Source of the DNA: Actinomycetes bacterium
Lineage (GTDB): Bacteria > Actinomycetota > Actinomycetes > DATJPE01
Assembly (NCBI GenBank): GCA_035506535.1
Contig: DATJPE010000015.1
Coordinates: forward strand, 1 to 39,239
Direction of reading: 5' to 3'
Length of the DNA: 39,239 nucleotides
The notes under the pieces are model-generated. The model saw only the letters and a program-made list of their open reading frames with translations. It had not been told where the DNA came from and searched no databases. The stretch's first letter is position 1. Each line of letters opens with the position of its first letter. The position numbers and the translations under genes are program-made. Below, in pieces: positions 25,502 to 35,056 of this stretch.

Positions 25502-25602
25502 GCGTGGGGAGCCTTCCGGGTCGTCCGGGCGGGGGAAGGCACTCATGGTAGCCCGGCGGGCCGGTCGTGGCCCAAGTCCCGATCATGGGCCGACAGGAGC
25601 GC

Positions 25603-26013
25603 TCAGGCCAGATCGGGGAAGAACAGCGCGATCTCGCGAGCCGCCGACTCGGGGCTGTCGGAGCCGTGGGTCACGTTCTCCTGGGTCACCGTGGCGAGGT
25701 CGCCGCGGATCGTCCCGGGTGCGGCCTGCGCCGGGTTCGTGGCGCCCATCGCGGCGCGCCAGGCGGAGATCGCCGACTCCCCCTCGATCACGGCGGCGAC
25801 GAGCGGTCCGCCGGTGATGAAGCTCACCAGGGAGTCGAAGAACGGCTTGCCAACGTGCTCGGCGTAGTGCGCCTCGGCGGTGGGCCGGTCGAGCGTGCGC
25901 AGCTCGAGGGCGAGGATGCGAAAGCCCTTGCGCTCGATGCGCGAGAGCACTTCGCCGACCAGGCCGCGTGCGACGCCGTCCGGCTTGACCAGCATCAGGG
26001 TCCGCTCGATCAC
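25603..26013 (-). CDS. ndk: Nucleoside diphosphate kinase
   Basis: This 136-residue enzyme transfers phosphate from NTPs to NDPs through a phosphohistidine. Active-site His116 sits in NVTHGSDS, and the N-terminal [18 protein letters not shown] is characteristic. The usual place of ndk in actinobacteria is right after folC/DUF4233; here three ABC transporter genes lie in between. The 101-base gap to mreB holds only a small GGGCC/GGCCC hairpin near 25558-25573. Confidence 0.98.
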   Translation of the reverse strand: MIERTLMLVKPDGVARGLVGEVLSRIERKGFRILALELRTLDRPTAEAHYAEHVGKPFFDSLVSFITGGPLVAAVIEGESAISAWRAAMGATNPAQAAPGTIRGDLATVTQENVTHGSDSPESAAREIALFFPDLA

Positions 26014-26040
26014 GCGCCGGAGCCTACCGGCGCGGTGGGC

Positions 26041-26844
26041 TCAGGTGAGCAGGAGGCGGTCCAACCGCTTGGTGGCGAGCAGCGTTCCCGCAACGCCCAG
26101 GACGAGCAGGTAGACCACGTCGACGACGAGCCCGGGGTGCGGGTGACCCAGGGTGAAGGAGCGGATCAGGTCCACGGCGGGATAGAGCGGGCTGCAGCGC
26201 ACGATCGGCTGGACCCACGTGGGATAGGTCGCGAGGGGGAAGAACGTCGCCGACAGCAGGAACAGCGGCAGCGTGACCAGGCTCACCCAGGAGAAGTCCT
26301 GCCAGCTGCGCATGTACGTCGTGGCCGCCATGCCCGCACCCGCGAAGGCGAAGCCGGCGAGCACCGCGGCGGGCAGCACGAGGACCGCCCACCAGGAGAG
26401 GACCAGCCCGAGGGCGAGCATCACGAGCAGGAACATCGCCGAGTACGCCGCGCCGCGCATGACCGCCCACGCGACCTCGCCCACGGCGACCGAGGAGGTG
26501 GAGAGCGGCGTCGCCAGCATCGCGTCGTAGAGCTTGGCGTACTTGAAGCGGAAGAACACGTTGTACGTCACGTCGAGCACCGCCCCCTGCATCGCCGACG
26601 CGGCGAGCATGGCCGGGGCGACGAACTCCTGGTAGGTCACCGTCTGCCCGGTCCCGAGGGTGACCGAGCTGATGAGGTGCCCGAGGCCGAGGCCCAGGGA
26701 GAGCAGGTAGAACAGCGGCTCGAGGACCCCGGAGGCGAACATCAGCCAGCCGCGCTGGTAGACGACGACGTTGCGCTCCACGACGCTCGGCGCGCGACCG
26801 ATGCCCTGGAGCAGCGGCGGGGTCAGCCGAAGCGTCGAGGACAC
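26041..26844 (-). CDS. ABC-2 type transporter permease (NodJ/DrrB-like)
   Basis: This 267-residue protein has six hydrophobic helices, and its beginning resembles NodJ-like permeases (VVERNVVVYQRGWLMFASGVLEPLFYLLSLGLGLG). The segment FKYAKLYDAMLATPLSTSSVAVGE is the conserved cytoplasmic coupling region; LPLFLLSATFFPLATYP is the usual late helix and loop. It pairs with the second permease encoded one base upstream and the ATPase. Export of a drug, lipid or polysaccharide is likely, but the substrate is unknown. Confidence 0.87.
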   Translation of the reverse strand: MSSTLRLTPPLLQGIGRAPSVVERNVVVYQRGWLMFASGVLEPLFYLLSLGLGLGHLISSVTLGTGQTVTYQEFVAPAMLAASAMQGAVLDVTYNVFFRFKYAKLYDAMLATPLSTSSVAVGEVAWAVMRGAAYSAMFLLVMLALGLVLSWWAVLVLPAAVLAGFAFAGAGMAATTYMRSWQDFSWVSLVTLPLFLLSATFFPLATYPTWVQPIVRCSPLYPAVDLIRSFTLGHPHPGLVVDVVYLLVLGVAGTLLATKRLDRLLLT

Positions 26845-26845
26845 C

Positions 26846-27661
26846 TCAGACCACCAGCCGGCGCCGGAACGCGCGGTCCGCGAGCAGCAGGCCGGCTGCG
26901 AGCAGGGCGAGCAGGTATCCCACGTGCACGAGGTCGAACCAGCCGACCCGGCCGAGCACGAGGTCGCGGCACAGCGCCACCCCGTGCCACAGGGCGGTCA
27001 CCCAGGCCAGCCGCTCCAGCCACGCCGGGAGCTGGGAGATCGGGAAGAACGTGCCCGAGAAGAGGAACAGCGGCACGACCCCGAACCGGTACAGGTAGGT
27101 CAGCGACTGGGTGTCCTCCGAGCGCGCGGTCATCGCCATCGCGGGGGCGGCGAAGGCCAGGCCGACGAGAACGGCCGCGGGAAGGGCCAGCACCAGCCAT
27201 CCCGTGCCCAGCCCGAGGACGGCGATGACGAGCAGGAGGACGGCCGTCGACATCGCGACCATGGTCGCGGCCCACAGCAGGTGGCTGAGCAGGATCTGGC
27301 CGGCGGTGAGCGGCGTGGCCAGCATGGCGTGATAGGTCCGCTGCCACTTGATCGCGGCCATGACCGACCACGTCGCCTCCTCGAGCGCGGTCTGCATGGC
27401 GCTGGCGGCGACCAGGCCCGGCGCGAGGAACGCGACGTAGGTCACACCCTCCACCGGGCCGTTGGTGCGTCCGATGAGGTGGCCGAGTCCGTAGCCGAAG
27501 GCCAGCAGCTGCAGCACTGGGACGCCGAACATCGTCGCCGCCGACCCGCGCCAGGTCCGTCGGAAGGTGTCGACGAAGGACAGGTACGCCCGCCCGACCA
27601 TCACCGGGGCCGGTGGGTCCGCGGGCACGGTGGGCGCGGTCGGCGCTGTGCTCAGGCCCAT
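26846..27661 (-). CDS. ABC-2 type transporter permease, second subunit
   Basis: The 271-residue six-helix permease is similar in layout to the neighbouring one (AIKWQRTYHAMLATPLTAGQILLSHLLW; FGVVPLFLFSGTFFPISQLPAW). Two separate permease genes suggest a heterodimer. The ATG at 27661 shares one base with the ATPase stop (TGATG), which fixes the start; the longer upstream frame overlaps the ATPase gene and should be ignored. Its stop is followed after one base by the next permease. Confidence 0.87.
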   Translation of the reverse strand: MGLSTAPTAPTVPADPPAPVMVGRAYLSFVDTFRRTWRGSAATMFGVPVLQLLAFGYGLGHLIGRTNGPVEGVTYVAFLAPGLVAASAMQTALEEATWSVMAAIKWQRTYHAMLATPLTAGQILLSHLLWAATMVAMSTAVLLLVIAVLGLGTGWLVLALPAAVLVGLAFAAPAMAMTARSEDTQSLTYLYRFGVVPLFLFSGTFFPISQLPAWLERLAWVTALWHGVALCRDLVLGRVGWFDLVHVGYLLALLAAGLLLADRAFRRRLVV

Positions 27662-28596
27662 CAGTCGACCAGCGTCCGGCCGGTCAGGCGCAAGAAGACG
27701 TCCTCCAGGGTGCTGCGTCGGGCCAGCACCGACGTCGGGTGCAGGCCTCGCGCCAGCAGCGTGGAAACGGTGGCATCCCCGTCCTCGACGTACAGCAGCA
27801 GCCGGTCCGGCAGCTCCTCGACCCGGTCGGCGAGGTCTCGCAGCTGCGCGACGTGCTCCGCCGCGGCGTCCCGGAAGCGAAGCTCGACGACCTCGCGCGA
27901 GGAGTGCTCGGCGATGAGCTGCGCGGGCGAGCCCTCGGCGGCGATGCGGCCGCGGTCCATGACGACCAGCCGGTCGCACAGCTGCTCGGCCTCGTCCATG
28001 TAGTGCGTGGTGAGCACGAGGGTGACGCCTTGCTGCTTGAGACGGAACAACCGCTCCCAGACCACGTGGCGCGCCTGGGGGTCAAGGCCCGTCGTCGGCT
28101 CGTCGAGGAGCAGCAGCTCGGGGTCGTTGATCAGCGCGCGGGCGATGGTCAGGCGACGCTTCATCCCACCCGACAGCGCCTCGACCTTGGAGTCGGCGCG
28201 CTCGCCGAGCTGGACGAAGTCGAGGAGACGGTCCGCGCGGGTGCGGACCTCGCGCCGGGCCAGGCCGAAGTAGCGACCGTAGACGAGCAGGTTCTCGCGG
28301 ACCCGCAGCTCCTGGTCGAGGCTGTCCTCCTGCGGCACCACGCCCAAGCGGGAGCGGATCGCCGGGCCGTGCTCGGCGGGGTCCAGACCGAAGATCCGCA
28401 GCGTGCCGCTCGTGACCGGGCTGACGCAGCCGACCATGCGCATCGTGGAGCTCTTGCCGGCACCGTTCGGGCCGAGGAACCCGAAGGCCTCGCCCCTCGG
28501 GATGTCGACGTCGATGCCCTCGACCGCGACGAAGTCGCCGAAGGCCTTGGTGAGTCCCCGGGCGTGCACGAGGGGGAGGTCGGAGCCCGAGGTCAC
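27661..28596 (-). CDS. ABC transporter ATP-binding protein (NodI/DrrA-like)
   Basis: The 311-residue ATPase has Walker A GPNGAGKSS (42-50), signature LSGGMKRRLTIARAL, Walker B LLLLDEPTTGLDP and switch His in TTHYMDEAEQLCDRL. The last ~80 residues form the extra C-terminal domain of the drug-exporter subfamily. The wording of LSGGMKRRLTIARALINDPE and TTHYMDEAEQLCDR is closest to NodI. The GTG at 28596 is the likely start, just after the DUF4233 stop. It powers the two ABC-2 permeases downstream. Confidence 0.9.
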   Translation of the reverse strand: MTSGSDLPLVHARGLTKAFGDFVAVEGIDVDIPRGEAFGFLGPNGAGKSSTMRMVGCVSPVTSGTLRIFGLDPAEHGPAIRSRLGVVPQEDSLDQELRVRENLLVYGRYFGLARREVRTRADRLLDFVQLGERADSKVEALSGGMKRRLTIARALINDPELLLLDEPTTGLDPQARHVVWERLFRLKQQGVTLVLTTHYMDEAEQLCDRLVVMDRGRIAAEGSPAQLIAEHSSREVVELRFRDAAAEHVAQLRDLADRVEELPDRLLLYVEDGDATVSTLLARGLHPTSVLARRSTLEDVFLRLTGRTLVD

Positions 28597-28607
28597 GAGG
28601 CGGCAGG

Positions 28608-28949
28608 CTACCGAGACGGTCCGACCGGCCGGCTCGAGGCGCGCGCGAGGTCGACCCGGCGGCCGTAGCGCAGGGCGGCGATCCACAGCGCACCGAAGAC
28701 CGCGCCGAGGATCACCATGGCCGGGACCAGCAACCCGCACGCCAGCACCAGGACCTGCAGCAGCGAGCCGAGGGAGTACGCCCATGGGTGCCGGAGCAGC
28801 CCGGCGCAGACCAGGCAGGCCACGGCGAGCGCGCCGAACCCCCAGGCCACCGCGGCCGGTGGTGCGTCGGTGAGCGCGAGGGCCACCGGGATCGCGAGGG
28901 CGACGACGATCGCCTCGAAGAACAGCACCGGTGCCGCCATCGTCCGCAC
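28608..28949 (-). CDS. DUF4233 family membrane protein
   Basis: The 113-residue protein has four hydrophobic helices (VLFFEAIVVALAIPVAL; VAWGFGALAVACLVCAGL; YSLGSLLQVLVLACGLLVPAMVILGAVFGALWI) and a basic tail. It matches the small membrane proteins that follow folC across actinobacteria; their role is unknown. GTG 28949 has AGGCAGG upstream, 14 bases beyond the folC stop; ATG 28940 is an alternative start. Confidence 0.85.
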   Translation of the reverse strand: MRTMAAPVLFFEAIVVALAIPVALALTDAPPAAVAWGFGALAVACLVCAGLLRHPWAYSLGSLLQVLVLACGLLVPAMVILGAVFGALWIAALRYGRRVDLARASSRPVGPSR

Positions 28950-28963
28950 GGGACCAGCCTGCC

Positions 28964-30331
28964 TCAGCCGACCGGCCCGCGCCCACGCAGCAGGGCTCGG
29001 GCCTCCCCCGCGGTGAGAACCGAACCGGTCACCAGCACGGCCGAGGAGCCGAGGGAGGCCGACTCCTCGGCCAGGGTCACGGCTCGGTCCAGCGCGTCCG
29101 GGAGGAGGGCCACGACCTCGACCCGGTCGGCTCCGAACACCTCGACGGCCAGCGCGCCGAGCGCGTCCGGGTCGAGCGCCCGCGCGGAGGTCGAGCGGGT
29201 GACGACGACCTCGGTGAGCACCGGCTCGAGCGCCTCGAGCAGCCCGCGCGCGTCCTTGTCGGCGAGGACCCCGAGGACTCCGACCACCTGGTCGAAGGAG
29301 AACGCCTCGCCCATCGCGTCCGCGAGCGCCCGCGCACCCGCCGGGTTGTGCGCCGCGTCGACGAGCACGGTCGGGGACGTCCGGACGACCTCGAGCCGGC
29401 CCGGGGAGCTCGCCTCGGCGAAGCCGGCCCGCACGACCTCCTCGTCGAGGCGACCGCTGCCGCCGCCGAGGAAGGCCTCCACCGCAGCGAGCGCGACCGC
29501 CGCGTTGTGGGCCTGGTGAGCGCCGTGGAGGGGAAGGAACACCTCGTCGTAGGCGCCGCCGAGCCCCTGCAGGGACAGTCGCTGGCCGCCCACGGCGAGG
29601 TCACGGGCCAGCACGCCGAACTCGAAGCCTTCGCGTGCCACCGTCGCGCCCACCTCGACGCTGCGGCGGAGCAGCACCTCCGCGGCCTCGGGCTCCTGCT
29701 GTGCGAGGACCGCGACGCTGCCCGCCTTGATGATTCCGGCCTTCTCGCCGGCGATCGACGCGATGGTGTCGCCGAGATAGGCCTGGTGGTCCAGGCCGAC
29801 CGCCGTGACCACGGCGACGGCCGGGTCGACGACGTTCGTGGAGTCCCACCGCCCCCCCATGCCGATCTCCATGACCGCGACGTCGACGGGTGCCTCCGCG
29901 AACGCGGTATACGCCATGGCGGTGAGGACCTCGAAGAACGACAAGGGGTACGGCTGACCAGCGTCGACGAGCGCGACGTACGGCGCCACGTCGTCCCAGG
30001 CGGCCACGAAGCGCTCGGGCGCGATCGGGCGGCCCTCGAGGGCGATCCGCTCGGTGACCGACGTCAGGTGCGGGGAGGTGAACCGCCCGACCCGCAGGCC
30101 GAAGCTGCGCAGCAGGCCGTCCACCATGCGCGCGGTCGAGGTCTTGCCGTTGGTGCCGGTGACCAGGATCACCGGATACGTGCCCTGCGGGTCGCCCAGC
30201 AGGTCGAGTAGGGCGGTGATCCGGTCCAGGGTCGGGTCCACCCGCGACTCCGGCCAGCGCGCGAGCAGCTGCGCCTCCACCGAGGCCAGCCGGTCCGCCA
30301 GCGCTGCCGGCTCCGCTCGGCCCTCGGTCAC
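28964..30331 (-). CDS. folC: Bifunctional folylpolyglutamate/dihydrofolate synthase FolC
   Basis: The 455-residue Mur-ligase-family enzyme adds glutamate to dihydropteroate and folates. The ATP-binding loop is GTNGKTS (59-65). Other conserved parts are [37 protein letters not shown] and [13 protein letters not shown]. The start is GTG at 30331 with no ribosome-binding site; a TAGCCT hexamer sits six bases upstream, so the mRNA may be leaderless. It heads a minus-strand run into DUF4233 and the ABC exporter. Confidence 0.95.
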   Translation of the reverse strand: MTEGRAEPAALADRLASVEAQLLARWPESRVDPTLDRITALLDLLGDPQGTYPVILVTGTNGKTSTARMVDGLLRSFGLRVGRFTSPHLTSVTERIALEGRPIAPERFVAAWDDVAPYVALVDAGQPYPLSFFEVLTAMAYTAFAEAPVDVAVMEIGMGGRWDSTNVVDPAVAVVTAVGLDHQAYLGDTIASIAGEKAGIIKAGSVAVLAQQEPEAAEVLLRRSVEVGATVAREGFEFGVLARDLAVGGQRLSLQGLGGAYDEVFLPLHGAHQAHNAAVALAAVEAFLGGGSGRLDEEVVRAGFAEASSPGRLEVVRTSPTVLVDAAHNPAGARALADAMGEAFSFDQVVGVLGVLADKDARGLLEALEPVLTEVVVTRSTSARALDPDALGALAVEVFGADRVEVVALLPDALDRAVTLAEESASLGSSAVLVTGSVLTAGEARALLRGRGPVG

Positions 30332-30337
30332 CGCCGC

Positions 30338-30343
30338 AGGCTA
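30338..30343 (-). promoter_or_regulatory. Predicted -10 element of folC (leaderless)
   Basis: On the minus strand TAGCCT ends six bases before the folC GTG. That is the distance at which transcription and translation would begin at the same base. No ribosome-binding site is present. The -35 region is not convincing. Confidence 0.4.
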
Positions 30344-30382
30344 TCGGCCGGTTCTGGTTCGTCGGAGGGCGCGGGCCTTTCG

Positions 30383-30388
30383 TAGCAT
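30383..30388 (+). promoter_or_regulatory. Predicted -10 element of valS (leaderless)
   Basis: TAGCAT lies eight bases before the valS ATG, so the transcript would begin at or next to the start codon. The eight bases between (TCCGCCTC) contain no ribosome-binding site. The -35 region is weak. Confidence 0.4.
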
Positions 30389-30396
30389 TCCGCCTC

Positions 30397-32964
30397 ATGG
30401 AGCCACGCCTGCCGGACCAGCCGACCATCGAGGGCCTCGAGGATCGGTGGACGGCGGTGTGGGAGGAGCAGGGCACGTACCGCTTCGACCGGTCGCGCCC
30501 GCGCGAGGAGATCTACTCCATCGACACACCCCCACCCACGGCCAGCGGCTCCCTGCACGTGGGGCACGTCTTCTCCTACACCCACACCGACCTCATCGCG
30601 CGCTACCAGCGCATGCGCGGGCGCGAGGTGTTCTATCCGATGGGTTGGGACGACAACGGCCTGCCGACCGAACGACGCGTGCAGAACTACTACGGGGTGC
30701 GCTGCGACCCCTCACTGCCCTACGACCCCGACGTCACCCCGCCGCAGTCACCGGGTGGCCAGCAGGTGCCGGTCAGCCGGCGCAACTTCGTCGAATTGTG
30801 CGAGCGGCTCACCACCGAGGACGAGAAGGTGTTCGAGGGGCTGTGGCGGCGCCTGGGGCTGTCGGTCGACTGGACGCAGACCTACCAGACGGTCGACGAC
30901 GTCTCGCGCGCGACCTCGCAGCGCGCCTTCCTGCGCAACCTCGCGCGCGGCGAGGCCTACCAGTCCGAGGCGCCGACCCTGTGGGACGTCTCGTTCCAGA
31001 CCGCCGTGGCGCAAGCCGAGCTGGAGGACCGGGAGGTTCCCGGCGCCTACCACCGGATCAGCTTCCACCGCACCGACGACGAGAGTCCGGTCTGGGTCGA
31101 GACCACCCGCCCGGAGCTGGTCCCGGCCTGCGTCGCGCTCGTCGCCCATCCCGACGACCATCGCTATCAGTCCCTGGTCGGCGGCACGGTCCGGACCCCC
31201 CTGTTCGGGGTCGAGGTCCCGGTCGTGGCCCACCGTCTCGCCGATCCCGACAAGGGGTCGGGGATCGCGATGATCTGCACCTTCGGCGACGTCACCGACG
31301 TCACCTGGTGGCGCGAGCTGGACCTGGCCACCCGGCCGGTGATCGGCTGGGACGGCCGGGTGGTCCGCGAGACGCCGGCGTGGATCGTCGGGGACACGGC
31401 CACGCAGGCGTACCTGGCCCTGGCCGGCCGGACCGCGTTCTCGGCCAGGGAGGCCATCGTCGGGCTGCTGCGCGCCTCCGGCGACCTGGAGGGCGAGCCG
31501 CGGCCGATCACGCACGCGGTGAAGTTCTTCGAGAAGGGCGACAAGCCGCTCGAGATCGTCACCACCCGCCAGTGGTACCTGCGCAACGGCGGCCGTGACG
31601 ACGACGGGGGCGCGCTGCGGGCACGCCTGATCCAGCGCGGCGAGGAGATCGACTGGCACCCGGAGTACATGCGGGCGCGGTTCGAGAACTGGGTCGCCGG
31701 GCTCAGCGGCGACTGGCTGATCAGCCGCCAGCGCTTCTTCGGGGTGCCGTTCCCGGTCTGGTACCCCCTCGACGGCGAGGGCCGCCCCGACCATTCGCGC
31801 CCGATCATCGCCTCCGAGCAGTCCCTGCCCGTCGACCCGATGGTGGACACACCGCCCGGCTACGCCGAGGACCAGCGCGACAAGCCCGACGGCTTCGCCG
31901 CCGACCCGGACGTCATGGACACGTGGGCGACCTCCTCGCTGAGCCCGCAAATCGCCGGCGGCTGGGAGCGCGACCCCGACCTGTTCTCGCGGGTGTTCCC
32001 GATGGACCTGCGCCCGCAGGGGCACGACATCATCCGTACCTGGCTGTTCTCGACCGTCGTCCGCGCACACCTCGAGCACGACTCGCTGCCGTGGGCCCAC
32101 GCCGCCATCTCCGGGTTCGTCGTCGACCCCGACCGCAAGAAGATGTCGAAGTCCCGGGGCAACGTGGTGGTTCCCACCGACATCCTCGACCGGTACGGCT
32201 CCGACGCGGTCCGCTGGCGGGCCGCCTGCGCACGGCCGGGCACTGACACCCCGTTCGACGAGGCGCAGATGAAGGTCGGCCGGCGGCTGACCATCAAGGT
32301 GCTCAACGCGTCGAAGTTCGTGCTCGGTCTCGGCCAGGCACCCGCGGGCGCGGTCATCGAGGAGGCGCTGGACCTGGCGCTGCTCGCCGAGCTCGCCGAG
32401 GTCGTCAGGAGGGCCACGTCGGCCTTCGACGCCTACGACTACACGCGGGCGCTCGAAGCGGTCGAGTCCTTCTTCTGGACCTTCTGCGACGACTACGTCG
32501 AGCTCGTGAAGGACCGGGCGTACGGCGCGCGCGGAGACGCAGCTGCCGGATCGGCGCGCGCCACCCTGGCCACGGCGCTGTCCGTGCAGCTGCGCCTGTT
32601 CGCGCCGTTCCTGCCCTTCGTCACCGAGGAGGTCTGGTCCTGGTGGCAGGACGGGTCGGTCCACCGAGCGCCCTGGCCGTCTCCCGACGAGCTGCCCCGC
32701 GGCGGAGACCCGGCGACGCTCGCCGCCGTCGGCGCGGCGCTCTCCCAGGTCCGCAAGGCGAAGTCGGAGGCCAAGGCCTCGATGCGGGCCGACGTCGAGC
32801 ACGCGACAGTGCGGGCACCGGGACCCCTGCTCGCCGGGGTGCGCGCCGGGGCGGACGACCTGCGCGCCGCCGGCCGGATCGCCAAGCTGGCTCTCTCCGA
32901 GGACGGCACGGCGGGTGAGCTGAGCGTCGAGGTCACCCTCGTGACGCCGGGTGCCCCTCAGTGA
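30397..32964 (+). CDS. valS: Valine-tRNA ligase, archaeal-like type
   Basis: The 855-residue class I synthetase charges tRNA-Val. HVGH is at residues 54-57 and KMSKS at 582-586. The editing (CP1) domain lies between ([23 protein letters not shown]). The sequence [20 protein letters not shown] resembles the archaeal-like group of ValS (PRK13208-type) rather than the common bacterial form, and the C-terminus lacks the long coiled-coil arm of bacterial ValS. In Streptomyces valS and folC run in the same direction; here they diverge, which may reflect replacement. The short tail [19 protein letters not shown] is the usual end region. Confidence 0.95.
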   Translation: MEPRLPDQPTIEGLEDRWTAVWEEQGTYRFDRSRPREEIYSIDTPPPTASGSLHVGHVFSYTHTDLIARYQRMRGREVFYPMGWDDNGLPTERRVQNYYGVRCDPSLPYDPDVTPPQSPGGQQVPVSRRNFVELCERLTTEDEKVFEGLWRRLGLSVDWTQTYQTVDDVSRATSQRAFLRNLARGEAYQSEAPTLWDVSFQTAVAQAELEDREVPGAYHRISFHRTDDESPVWVETTRPELVPACVALVAHPDDHRYQSLVGGTVRTPLFGVEVPVVAHRLADPDKGSGIAMICTFGDVTDVTWWRELDLATRPVIGWDGRVVRETPAWIVGDTATQAYLALAGRTAFSAREAIVGLLRASGDLEGEPRPITHAVKFFEKGDKPLEIVTTRQWYLRNGGRDDDGGALRARLIQRGEEIDWHPEYMRARFENWVAGLSGDWLISRQRFFGVPFPVWYPLDGEGRPDHSRPIIASEQSLPVDPMVDTPPGYAEDQRDKPDGFAADPDVMDTWATSSLSPQIAGGWERDPDLFSRVFPMDLRPQGHDIIRTWLFSTVVRAHLEHDSLPWAHAAISGFVVDPDRKKMSKSRGNVVVPTDILDRYGSDAVRWRAACARPGTDTPFDEAQMKVGRRLTIKVLNASKFVLGLGQAPAGAVIEEALDLALLAELAEVVRRATSAFDAYDYTRALEAVESFFWTFCDDYVELVKDRAYGARGDAAAGSARATLATALSVQLRLFAPFLPFVTEEVWSWWQDGSVHRAPWPSPDELPRGGDPATLAAVGAALSQVRKAKSEAKASMRADVEHATVRAPGPLLAGVRAGADDLRAAGRIAKLALSEDGTAGELSVEVTLVTPGAPQ

Positions 32965-32980
32965 CCGGCTTCGCTCCCCG

Positions 32981-33808
32981 ATGACCATGGAGGTCCGGCA
33001 CCTCACCGACCCCGCCGCGGCGGCGCGGGAGCTCGAGCGCGTCGCGCTGGACCCGGTCCTCGACACGGTCCTGCTCTCTGTCCTGGACCGCACGGTGGCC
33101 GACCCGGACACTCATCCGGACCGGCACTGGTGGCTCGTCGAGGACCGTGGAGACGTGGTCGGTGTCGCGTTCCGCACGGCGCCCCACCCGCTCGGCCTCG
33201 CCCTGGAACCCGGACCCTGGCTTCGCCCCCTGGTCGAGGCCGTCCTCGCCGAGGCCCCTGACCTCGACGCGGTGGCGTCCGTGCGGCGCCGGGCCGAGGC
33301 GTTCGCCGCGGAGTGGGTCGCGGTGACCGGAGGGTCCGCCCGGCCACGGCTCCAGATGCGCATCCTCGAGTGCGTCCGCCTCGATCCGCCGGCGGACGTA
33401 CCCGGGGCGGCCCGAGCGGTCCGCGCCGAGGAGCTGACCGAGCTGGCGGCCTGGGTCGACGCGTTCGCCGACGAGCTCGCGCTCCGGGAGTCCGCCCACG
33501 ACCTCGAGGGCATGCGCGCCGGCGCGCGTTGGTGGGTCGACCGGGACGAGCGGGTGTCGCTCGCCGTGCACCGGGAGCCGAGCCGGGGAGTGGCTCGGGT
33601 CGGCCCTGTCTATACCCCGCGCCAGCACCGCCGGCGCGGCTACGCGGCGGCCGTCACCGCGGCCGTGACGCGGGCGGCGTACGACGCCGGCGCCGACCGC
33701 GTGGTGCTCTACACCGACGCCGCGAACCCGACGTCGAACGCGGTCTACGAGCGCATCGGCTATCGAGCCGTCGCCGAGGCCGTCGAGCTCGACCTAGCCC
33801 GCGGGTGA
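32981..33808 (+). CDS. GNAT family N-acetyltransferase
   Basis: The protein is about 275 residues. The C-terminal half holds the acetyl-CoA binding signature VYTPRQHRRRGYAAAVTAAV, followed by VLYTDAANPTSNAVYERIGYR, both typical of GNAT enzymes. The N-terminal half is more divergent and resembles a second, degenerate acetyltransferase fold. The acceptor is unknown. The start could be ATG 32981 or 32987; neither has a clear ribosome-binding site, and coupling to valS, which ends 16 bases upstream, is likely. Confidence 0.85.
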   Translation: MTMEVRHLTDPAAAARELERVALDPVLDTVLLSVLDRTVADPDTHPDRHWWLVEDRGDVVGVAFRTAPHPLGLALEPGPWLRPLVEAVLAEAPDLDAVASVRRRAEAFAAEWVAVTGGSARPRLQMRILECVRLDPPADVPGAARAVRAEELTELAAWVDAFADELALRESAHDLEGMRAGARWWVDRDERVSLAVHREPSRGVARVGPVYTPRQHRRRGYAAAVTAAVTRAAYDAGADRVVLYTDAANPTSNAVYERIGYRAVAEAVELDLARG

Positions 33809-33923
33809 GCAAACCCGAACCCCGAGGCCGCTGAGCACTCGCCGTCGGAGCACTGCCGGTCAGGTGCCCGCCTCGGCATCGTCCCTCCCACGGCGAACCA
33901 GCATCCCGGAGGGAGTCGCGACG

Positions 33924-34205
33924 ATGACCATGTATCGAGTCGAGGTGGGCCTGCTCGCGCGCCGGGTGCACCCCGCGTCGGCCGCCTCTGCGTCGCGACG
34001 TGTGCCGGCGGGCCGTCACGCCCGACCTGGGCGGCTGCGTCGGGCGGCCACCGCCGTCCTGCACTTCCTGACTCGGGCGCTGACCGCTGCAGCGCCCGCG
34101 GGTGGGTTCGCGCCTGGGGCGTCAGCGTGGACGCCCGACGAGGCAGCGTTCCCTCCGGAGCGGCGCGCCCCCGCGTCGCCGGCGGCGGGCGGGTGGTCGC
34201 AGTGA
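33924..34205 (+). CDS. Hypothetical 93-residue protein ahead of the kinase cluster
   Basis: The frame MTMYRVEVGLLARRVHPAS to AAGGWSQ starts at an ATG preceded by GGAGGGAG at a good distance. It ends in a 4-base GTGA overlap with the next gene. These two signs favour translation. The sequence is rich in Ala, Pro and Arg and has no domain I recognise; a mildly amphipathic helix (ATAVLHFLTRALTAAAP) lies in the middle. It could be a leader for coupling or a small partner. The 115 bases before it hold no clear gene. Confidence 0.45.
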   Translation: MTMYRVEVGLLARRVHPASAASASRRVPAGRHARPGRLRRAATAVLHFLTRALTAAAPAGGFAPGASAWTPDEAAFPPERRAPASPAAGGWSQ

Positions 34206-35020
34206 GCCGGCGGCTCGCGCGCTCCGCGTCTGCGGCCCCGCCCGCCGTCTGGGAGGGACATCCGGTGCCGGCGGACCTCACCAGAACAGTCGTCGATGCG
34301 GGCACGTCGCCGTGGCGCGCCGACCCGTTCGACCCCACCCGAGATCGGCTCTTCGACGGATGCTGGGGACCTCTCACACGCCTGACTCCGCCTCCCGGCG
34401 CTTCCGCGCGGGAGATCAGGTCGTCGGGCTTCTTCTGGGACCCGCTGCCCAACCACGGGCCATCGGCCGAGGAGCTTGCCGCCGCTGCCCGGCACACCTA
34501 CCGACGAGGCGCGGCGCTGCTCGCGTTGGCCGCGGCGGTCGGTGTCGCGGTCGGTGCCAGGTCTCTCTGGCTGAACGCCCAGCCGCAACCGGACTACACC
34601 CTGACCGGATTGGGGTTCTCGCTCTTGCTCATCCTGACACCCGTCGCCCTCGGTGAGCTCCGGTCGGCACGCATGCTGGCCATGCTGGCCCAAGCCGCGC
34701 GGGTCGCCGAGGACGAACTCAGCGCGGGCCAGTGCTGGTGCTTGATGAGCCGCCCGCACCGGGGGCTGCGCCTCACGGCCGCCGTGACCGTCTGCGCCGC
34801 GGCCGCCGCCGCGTGTGCATCATTCCTGGGCCAGTACATGTGGGACGGGCCGAATGTGCCGGAGACCGTACCCGTCGAGGACTACGGCCACCAGCTCCTC
34901 GTCGTGGCAGTCACGGTGTCCATGGCCATCGGTCTGCTCGTCGTGCTGCTCGGACGACCGGAGCGACTCGTCCGCGCCGACGCTTCCCTGGACCTCCCCC
35001 GCCGCCCGCCCGAGTCCTAG
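34202..35020 (+). CDS. Four-helix membrane protein of the kinase cluster
   Basis: The 272-residue protein starts at a GTG overlapping the preceding stop. A soluble N-terminus of about 100 residues (FDPTRDRLFDGCWGPLTRL) is followed by four hydrophobic helices: ALLALAAAVGVAVGA, LGFSLLLILTPVALG, AAVTVCAAAAAACASFLG and LLVVAVTVSMAIGLLVVLL. A cytoplasmic-looking loop rich in Ala and Arg (SARMLAMLAQAARVAEDELSAGQCWC) separates the second and third. No family is recognised. Its position before the FHA and kinase genes suggests a membrane partner or sensor. Confidence 0.7.
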   Translation: MSRRLARSASAAPPAVWEGHPVPADLTRTVVDAGTSPWRADPFDPTRDRLFDGCWGPLTRLTPPPGASAREIRSSGFFWDPLPNHGPSAEELAAAARHTYRRGAALLALAAAVGVAVGARSLWLNAQPQPDYTLTGLGFSLLLILTPVALGELRSARMLAMLAQAARVAEDELSAGQCWCLMSRPHRGLRLTAAVTVCAAAAAACASFLGQYMWDGPNVPETVPVEDYGHQLLVVAVTVSMAIGLLVVLLGRPERLVRADASLDLPRRPPES

Positions 35021-35056
35021 ACTCATCGGGCTGCACGCGCCGCAGGGAGGTCCATC

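Noticed and set aside
30748-33111. A 787-codon minus-strand frame opposite valS
   Set aside because: It is antisense to valS, which has HVGH and KMSKS. The frame shows no domain.
33809-33923. A terminator after the GNAT gene
   Set aside because: No stem of useful length followed by T residues is present in this gap.
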